This document shows positions 58,968-64,000 of a DNA stretch of 64,000 bases, piece after piece; position 1 is the stretch's first letter; each line of letters starts with the position of its first letter. This DNA comes from Mycolicibacterium sp. CBMA 226 (GTDB lineage: Bacteria > Actinomycetota > Actinomycetes > Mycobacteriales > Mycobacteriaceae): positions 248,001 through 312,000 of the forward strand of contig NZ_VTGY01000011.1 in the NCBI RefSeq assembly GCF_009729075.1. Direction: 5' to 3'. Both the position numbers and the translations under genes were made by a program. Below the pieces are notes generated by a model. That model did no database searches, was not told where the DNA came from, and saw only the letters and a program-made list of their open reading frames with translations.

Positions 58968-59495
58968 TTAGGTCATAGAGGCGTGACGGCACAACGTGAG
59001 GACCGGGGGCAGTAGCTTGGCGATCTGGTGGCCCACCGCCTCGAAAGTTTCAATATCGAGGCCGATGGGATCGGCGACTTGAACCGGGTCATGCTCGGGC
59101 AGTCGGAGACGTAGCGCAGCCAGGTCGGCGATCGAGCGTGCGCCGTATGTAGACGCTAGGAGAGCGGCTTCCCCGAGCGTGAACGTTTTCCGGAACTGTC
59201 GCGGCGCCAGTTCCAACACAGCAGTGCGTTGCACCGAGGTCATCGTGAGGACGAGGTCGGCGTCAAGGGCGATTGGCGGAGTCAGCTGCCGTGCGGCGAA
59301 GCCGGTCGGGTCTCCGCCTAGTCGAGTCAAGACGTCAGCGGCGAGTTGGTGTATCGGATATCCGATCACGGCGTGGATTCCCGCACTCGCTGCGGTGAAG
59401 TCAGGGATGCCCATCTGTGCGGCCATTCCCACTGAAAGTCGTTCTGCCGTAGGCGATCTGCAGATATTGCCGGTGCAGACGAACAGGACGCGCAG
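58968..59495 (-). CDS. Low-molecular-weight protein tyrosine phosphatase, probable CTG start
   Basis: About 175 residues. The P-loop CTGNICRS (CX5R-S/T) lies at the very N-terminus ([20 protein letters not shown]). A distal acidic loop ([13 protein letters not shown], with the general-acid Asp-Pro) is present. No ATG, GTG or TTG occurs in frame upstream of the P-loop. A CTG at 59493-59495 stands 5 bases after GGAGG, giving a complete protein. Starting at the GTG 59432 would remove the catalytic Cys. Such phosphatases often accompany polysaccharide export genes, which fits the glycan genes next door. Confidence 0.75.
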   Translation of the reverse strand: MRVLFVCTGNICRSPTAERLSVGMAAQMGIPDFTAASAGIHAVIGYPIHQLAADVLTRLGGDPTGFAARQLTPPIALDADLVLTMTSVQRTAVLELAPRQFRKTFTLGEAALLASTYGARSIADLAALRLRLPEHDPVQVADPIGLDIETFEAVGHQIAKLLPPVLTLCRHASMT

Positions 59496-59573
59496 GTCAA
59501 CCTCCAGAATTCACAGCTAACGCAACCGTCAATAACTCATGTGCGAACGGCTGCCGCGTGCCACGATAGGCCC

Positions 59574-60479
59574 GTGAAGGGCATCATCCTAGCCGGCGGG
59601 TCGGGCACCAGGCTGCACCCGATCACCCTAGGTGTGTCCAAGCAGCTGATTCCGGTTTATGACAAACCGATGGTTTATTACCCGCTGTCGACGCTCCTAT
59701 TGGCGCGGATTCGTGACATCCTGGTGATCACCACACCTTTCGATGCACCCAGCTTTGAGCGCCTGTTGGGCGACGGCTCGCAATTCGGGGCATCGATCAC
59801 CTACGCGCGGCAGCCCTCGCCGGACGGGCTGGCTCAGGCGTTCTCGATAGGTGCTGATTTCATAGGGTCCGGGAAGGTCGCACTGATACTGGGCGACAAC
59901 CTGTTGTATGGTCCGGGACTGGGAACGCAACTCCAGGACTTCAACCAGATTGATGGCGGGGCAATATTCGCCTACCGCGTTGCCGAGCCCAATCAATACG
60001 GCGTCATCGAATTCGATGAGCAGGGAACAGCTATATCTCTGGAAGAAAAGCCCAAGATCGCCAAGAGTAATTATGCGGTGCCTGGCTTATATTTCTACGA
60101 CAACGATGTGGTCGAGATTGTCAGACATCTGCAGCCGAGCCAGCGCGGTGAGTACGAGATCACCGACGTTAATCGGGTGTACCTCGAACAGTGTCGGCTG
60201 CGCGTTCAGGTGCTACCTCGTGGAACGGTGTGGCTCGATACCGGCACGGTCGACAGCATGACGGACGCCGCCGACTTCGTGCGAACGATGGAACGACGTA
60301 GCGGATTGAAAATAGGTGTGCCAGAAGAGATCGCGTGGCGACAGGGGTTCATTACTGATGACGAGCTGCGGGAGCGGGCAGAGTGTCAGATGAAGTCCGG
60401 GTACGGCTGGTACCTACTTGATCTTCTGGAGCAGGGATCGTGCCGGCCGCGCGCCCAGGTGAGTGCTCTAGGGCTTTGA
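59574..60479 (+). CDS. rmlA: Glucose-1-phosphate thymidylyltransferase RmlA
   Basis: 301 residues from GTG 59574. Full RmlA signature: [84 protein letters not shown] and [13 protein letters not shown]. It makes dTDP-glucose from dTTP and glucose-1-phosphate, the first step to dTDP-rhamnose and other deoxysugars. The rest of the rml set is not adjacent, so this may be a second copy that serves the surface-glycan genes downstream. Base composition begins to fall here. Confidence 0.92.
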   Translation: MKGIILAGGSGTRLHPITLGVSKQLIPVYDKPMVYYPLSTLLLARIRDILVITTPFDAPSFERLLGDGSQFGASITYARQPSPDGLAQAFSIGADFIGSGKVALILGDNLLYGPGLGTQLQDFNQIDGGAIFAYRVAEPNQYGVIEFDEQGTAISLEEKPKIAKSNYAVPGLYFYDNDVVEIVRHLQPSQRGEYEITDVNRVYLEQCRLRVQVLPRGTVWLDTGTVDSMTDAADFVRTMERRSGLKIGVPEEIAWRQGFITDDELRERAECQMKSGYGWYLLDLLEQGSCRPRAQVSALGL

Positions 60480-60588
60480 TCTGAGGTCTCAGGGGTGCCA
60501 GTATGCATTTCCCGTGTTCTAGGCAGCTGACAGCGAGGCGGCCATTAGGGATTCCTCGCCTAATGCGTAGCCGTCCGAGGCGGGTTTA

Positions 60589-61713
60589 ATGACGCTCCTC
60601 CCTGAATGGCTTCGGTACGATCCAAGCCGGTATCCGCTCGGCTATAATCCCGGACTCGATGGCCTGCGCGGTACCGCCACACTCTGCGTTCTTGCTGCCC
60701 ATCTCAACTTCGGCGTGTGGTGTCCGGGCGCTTTCCTGTATATGGACATGTTCTTTGTAATGAGCGCATATCTGATAACTTCGCTGCTGCTTAAGCGGTG
60801 GAACAAGACGGGAAACGTGGGTTTTGGCACTTTCTATTTCCGACGCGCTCTCCGGCTGTTTCCCGCAAACTACGCCATGATTCTCGCGTTCGTCATCACG
60901 GCGTACCTGACTCTCGACAACTTCCGTGGGCATACCACTCAGGCGGCGGTAGCAGCTACATACACGACTAACTGGACCAGGGCGTTCGAGGTCCCGATGC
61001 CCGAGTACCTCGGCCACACCTGGTCGCTGGCGGTGGAAGAACAGTTCTATCTGGTCTGGCCTGTGATCCTCACGCTGCTGCTCAGGATCATCGGGCTTCG
61101 GATGCGGCTCGTGGCGATGATAGTGCTGCTCGCTCTTGGACTTGCAGGCTGGCGTAGCTGGCTCACCTTCCGCGGAGCGTCCGAAGCCCGCCTGTTCAAC
61201 GGCACCGACGTGCGGGGCGACGCTCTTCTGATCGGCTGCGCGCTCGGTGTCGCGATGGCAATGCCTAGGGTGCGCCAGAGCGCTACCGTTCAGCGCGCTG
61301 CTGAGGTCTTGGCGCTGCCTTCCTTCGTGGCACTGGCTGTTGGAGGATTCACTATGGATCAACATAATCGGGCCATGTACGGTGGATTCTCGTTGTTTTT
61401 CACTCTGGCGTCGACGTGCTTGATAGCTGCATTGGTGCTACCTCGGCAGACCATTCCCCACTACATATTTCGGTCGCCACCGTTAGTATTTTTAGGCCGC
61501 ATCTGCTACGGACTGTATCTCTGGCACTATCCGATATTCAACGTAATTCGGTTCAACTATGGAGTCAATGAACCAATCTTGCTTGGCGCGATTGGGGTTC
61601 CGCTCACGTTTGTAGCTGCACTCTTGTCCTGGAGATTCGTAGAAAGCCCGTTCCTGCGGGCGAAGGACCGAATTCTGATCGAAGGCACGAAACACGCTGC
61701 GCCCCAATGCTGA
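60589..61713 (+). CDS. Acyltransferase 3 family (sugar O-acyltransferase) membrane protein
   Basis: 374 residues with about ten helices. NPGLDGLRGTATLCVLAAH carries the family catalytic His (residue 38). MDMFFVMSAYLITSLLLKRW is the variant of the FFxxSGFLIT segment, and HTWSLAVEEQFYLVWPVILT and GRICYGLYLWHYPIFNVIRF are typical. It would acylate a sugar of an exported glycan or glycolipid. ATG 60589 has no strong ribosome site. It lies in a clearly lower-GC stretch than the rest of the window, suggesting transfer. Confidence 0.85.
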   Translation: MTLLPEWLRYDPSRYPLGYNPGLDGLRGTATLCVLAAHLNFGVWCPGAFLYMDMFFVMSAYLITSLLLKRWNKTGNVGFGTFYFRRALRLFPANYAMILAFVITAYLTLDNFRGHTTQAAVAATYTTNWTRAFEVPMPEYLGHTWSLAVEEQFYLVWPVILTLLLRIIGLRMRLVAMIVLLALGLAGWRSWLTFRGASEARLFNGTDVRGDALLIGCALGVAMAMPRVRQSATVQRAAEVLALPSFVALAVGGFTMDQHNRAMYGGFSLFFTLASTCLIAALVLPRQTIPHYIFRSPPLVFLGRICYGLYLWHYPIFNVIRFNYGVNEPILLGAIGVPLTFVAALLSWRFVESPFLRAKDRILIEGTKHAAPQC

Positions 61714-62403
61714 TCTGCTTCTCAATGCCGATTTGCCTTGATCGAGGTCGGTCAGGGCAATGGAACCTCGTGGCCAGCGTTATCGGGCGCCAATGATGAC
61801 CTATGGCATACCGTGGACTGCGACCGGTGGTGGCTGGTAACCGGACGGATCGCTGTTGCCGCCTCCCAAGCGGGGATCTGCGAGAGCTGCCGCCGGCTCT
61901 CGGATTGTCACTATGGTCCCGTTGAACTCGTCGACACTTGATGACCGGCGGCGCATCAGACGTTGCTTGCAACGGCGCGTTTTCGAGGAGATGCGGAGGG
62001 ACTGGCACTGGTCGCAGCACCTCCAGGCGCTCCGACGACGCCGCCGTAGCGCCGTAGCCAGAAAGTTTGCCTATGGCATAAACAGCAACTCTAGAACCGC
62101 ATGCACAACCAGCCACGCGGTGCGTTGCCATTTCGTGAAATCGCGCGTCAAACAGCATCTAGCTGGCTATCTTTACCTGGCACGCGTGGAGGTCCGCAGC
62201 GCTGCCATCAGATTGCTCCCAATCATGCTCAAAATACGGCAATGACCTCACCCATTGCTCAAACGTCCTGGATGTTTGCTATTGACGACATGGTAAAAAA
62301 CTTTGCCGAATTGCCCTCCGCCGTCAATATCGCCGCCTAGCATTCGTCGCAGGAGCGCACCGAACTCCGTGTGCCGCTTGGACCTGCTAACACGCGAGGT
62401 TTC
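61714..62403. other. 690-base stretch without a recognisable gene
   Basis: Lower-GC DNA between two glycan genes. Several open frames exist on both strands, but none has a convincing start site, composition or motif. A frame at 61856-62245 encodes a basic, Arg-rich text that I do not trust. It may be decayed coding sequence or a long regulatory region. Confidence 0.5.
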
Positions 62404-63576
62404 ATGTCCGATCCGCTAGATGAGCGAGCGACGGTCCGCATACTCGGAACGCATGGCGTGCCGGCCGAGTATGGCGGATTCGAGACTGCAGCCGAGAATG
62501 TCGGACGTTATCTCGTCAGTCGTGGTTGGCGCGTAATTGTGTACTGCCAGACGGCTCATCAACGTCCTGTGTATGAGGATGTTTGGAATGGCATCGAACG
62601 GGTCAATATTTCGGTTCCCAATTTGCGATGTACGGGTACTGCCAAGTTCGACTGGTTGTCGGTTCGACACGCACTCAAACATTCGGACCCCTGCCTAACC
62701 TTCGGATACAACACGGGAGTGTTCAATATCCCGTTGCGACTTCGCGGGATACCGAGCATCGTTAACATGGACGGCATCGAGTGGTCACGCAAACGCTGGG
62801 GCCTTTTCTGGCAGGCGGTCCTCTATATCAATGAGCGCCTCGCCGCTTGGTTTGCAAACGAGCTAATCGCTGACCATCCTGAGCTCAAAACCTACCTCTT
62901 GACACGGGCTCCAGAACGCAAGATCACGACGATCACATACGGGGCGCACCGGATCGACGACGCACCGACGACTCCAGTTCAGGCACTGGGCTTGGAGCCC
63001 AAGAAGTATCTGACACTTGTCGCGAGGCCCCTCCCCGAAAACTCGATACTCGAACTCGTGCAGGCATTTTCGGCAAAGCCTCGGGGCGTTACACTTGCGG
63101 TCCTTGGCGACTACAACGGCGACGCTGATCCTTATCATCGGGCAGTATTGGATGCTGCCAGCGACGAAGTTGAGTTTCTGGGAGCGATTTACGACCAGGC
63201 CGTTGTTCAAGCACTGCGCTACCACTCACTCGGTTACTTACATGGTCACACCGTAGGCGGCACCAATCCGTCCCTGGTTGAAGCCTTAGCCGCGGGTAAC
63301 CCTGTTATCGCGCATGGCAACAAGTACAACACCTGGGTAGCGGGCAGCGCAGGTCTGTTTTTCAAAACGCCGGCCGAGGCGGAGAAGTGCATCGATGAAC
63401 TCCTGACAAATGCCGAGCTTGCAGCGATTTTGAGTCGCAACGCGATAGCTCGATTCGAGAGCGAGTTCACGTGGGACCACGTTGCCGCGCAATACGAGGC
63501 ACTGATTCGAAGCAGCCTGCGCGCCCGCGAGCCGCGAACTAGATCGATAAGGAGGGAAATTCAGTGGTCAACGTAG
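62404..63576 (+). CDS. DUF1972/GT4 glycosyltransferase (rhamnosyltransferase-like)
   Basis: About 390 residues from ATG 62404; an in-frame start at 62371 is possible. The N-terminal DUF1972 domain is clear: VRILGTHGVPAEYGGFETAA and VNMDGIEWSRKRWGLFWQAV. The C-terminal GT4 donor site has YLHGHTVGGTNPSLVEALAA and GNPVIAHGNKYN. Such enzymes transfer rhamnose or related sugars from dTDP-sugars, which fits rmlA upstream. It is lower in GC and overlaps the next gene's start by 13 bases. Confidence 0.86.
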   Translation: MSDPLDERATVRILGTHGVPAEYGGFETAAENVGRYLVSRGWRVIVYCQTAHQRPVYEDVWNGIERVNISVPNLRCTGTAKFDWLSVRHALKHSDPCLTFGYNTGVFNIPLRLRGIPSIVNMDGIEWSRKRWGLFWQAVLYINERLAAWFANELIADHPELKTYLLTRAPERKITTITYGAHRIDDAPTTPVQALGLEPKKYLTLVARPLPENSILELVQAFSAKPRGVTLAVLGDYNGDADPYHRAVLDAASDEVEFLGAIYDQAVVQALRYHSLGYLHGHTVGGTNPSLVEALAAGNPVIAHGNKYNTWVAGSAGLFFKTPAEAEKCIDELLTNAELAAILSRNAIARFESEFTWDHVAAQYEALIRSSLRAREPRTRSIRREIQWST

Positions 63577-64000
63577 GGGTGGTTGGTTTAGGAAAAATGG
63601 GTTTGTCTCATTTTTCGATCATCAATGCACACCGGGACACAAAGGTAGTCGGCCTTTGTGATTCAAGTGGATATATCCTTGATATTCTCACCAAATATAC
63701 GGGAGTCAAGACGTACTCCAATCTCGAAACGATGCTCGATGGCGCAGATGTCGACGCGGTGGTGATAGCAACTCCGTCGAAATATCACGCACCGATGGTT
63801 CGCACCTGCCTTGAGCGGGGCGTTCACGTTTTTTGTGAGAAGCCATTCTGTCTCGACCCGGCGGACTCGATTGCCCTTGCTCAATTGGCTAGTGACAAAC
63901 GACTCGTTACGCAGGTCGGATATCACAACCGCCACATCGCAACATTTCGCGAAGTTAAACGACTTCTTGACTCAGGGGTTCTGGGCACGGTCACCCACGC
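63564..64000 (+). CDS. Gfo/Idh/MocA-family oxidoreductase, N-terminal part
   Basis: Runs off the window; about 145 residues are visible. It starts at GTG 63564 inside the end of the glycosyltransferase gene, with AAGGAGGG 8-15 bases upstream. NAD-binding Rossmann text VNVGVVGLGKMGLSHFSIIN, then DAVVIATPSKYHAPMVRTCL, and the catalytic-lysine motif GVHVFCEKPFCLD define the family. It probably oxidises or reduces a nucleotide sugar or sugar in the glycan pathway. The C-terminal domain that sets the substrate is outside the window. Confidence 0.85.
   Translation, partial: MVNVGVVGLGKMGLSHFSIINAHRDTKVVGLCDSSGYILDILTKYTGVKTYSNLETMLDGADVDAVVIATPSKYHAPMVRTCLERGVHVFCEKPFCLDPADSIALAQLASDKRLVTQVGYHNRHIATFREVKRLLDSGVLGTVTH

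Noticed and set aside
59432..59434. GTG 59432 as the phosphatase start
   Set aside because: It would delete the CX5R active-site loop encoded just upstream in the same frame, and it has no ribosome site comparable to GGAGG at 59501-59505.
61604..62158. A 184-codon minus-strand frame in the glycan-block gap
   Set aside because: It overlaps the acyltransferase 3'-end antisense, has no motif or ribosome site, and its composition looks random.

Overview
This window is chromosomal DNA from a fast-growing-type mycobacterium (Mycolicibacterium/Mycobacterium). The evidence is high GC, the C-terminal end of a KshA steroid 9-alpha-hydroxylase, two WS/DGAT wax ester/triacylglycerol synthases, many FadE/FadD/EchA lipid genes, the arabinofuranosyltransferase AftD, LpqI, and the htdX-fabG4-fadA2-fadE5 set. 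From memory, without a search, the order of many genes follows M. tuberculosis Rv0217c-Rv0244c (lipW, lipC, Rv0221, echA1, Rv0223c-Rv0228, aftD, Rv0236A, lpqI, Rv0238, htdX, fabG4, fadA2, fadE5). That backbone is interrupted by blocks that are elsewhere or absent in M. tuberculosis.

Layout. 1-9.5 kb: end of kshA, a small membrane protein, a LipW-like esterase, an AnsP-type permease, a WS/DGAT enzyme, a DUF559 protein between two related hairpins, a septum-formation-domain protein and a fused double acyl-CoA dehydrogenase. 9.6-24.6 kb: lipid metabolism, including lipC-like and Rv0221-like genes, an overlapping lipO/fadD12/acyltransferase operon facing an echA across a KstR-type palindrome, a second double acyl-CoA dehydrogenase, echA1-like and an aldehyde dehydrogenase. 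24.7-39.4 kb: cell-envelope glycan genes (methyltransferase, glycosyltransferases, DUF3068, acyltransferase, AftD), LpqI and a TetR regulator. 39.5-42.8 kb: a cobalamin riboswitch followed by a three-gene ABC importer (btuF/C/D type).

42.9-57.5 kb: htdX-fabG4 and fadA2 diverge from one promoter region. Between fadA2 and fadE5, which I recall as neighbours in M. tuberculosis, lie a DUF488 protein, a TDT transporter, an F420-type oxidoreductase, a VIT1-type metal transporter and a complete-looking polyhydroxyalkanoate unit: acyl-CoA ligase, PHA synthase with an intact Cys-Asp-His triad, PHA depolymerase, and a divergent PucR/CdaR-type regulator. The neighbouring thiolase, ketoacyl reductase and MaoC hydratase are the activities needed to make PHA precursors. 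The fabG4/fadA2 and fadE5 upstream regions share a TTAC-N6-GTAA palindrome. 57.9-64 kb: a reductase, a low-molecular-weight tyrosine phosphatase, and a lower-GC surface-glycan block (rmlA, acyltransferase, DUF1972 glycosyltransferase, Gfo/Idh oxidoreductase running off the end).

The least expected structures are two arrays of an 18-bp palindrome, TGTCA-N8-TGACA, at an exact 19-bp period (12365-12420 and 39500-39536), the first between convergent genes. Three well-supported genes also lack an ATG/GTG/TTG start: two fit a CTG start, and aftD has no start I can find. I saw no tRNA, rRNA, insertion sequence, prophage or CRISPR array.
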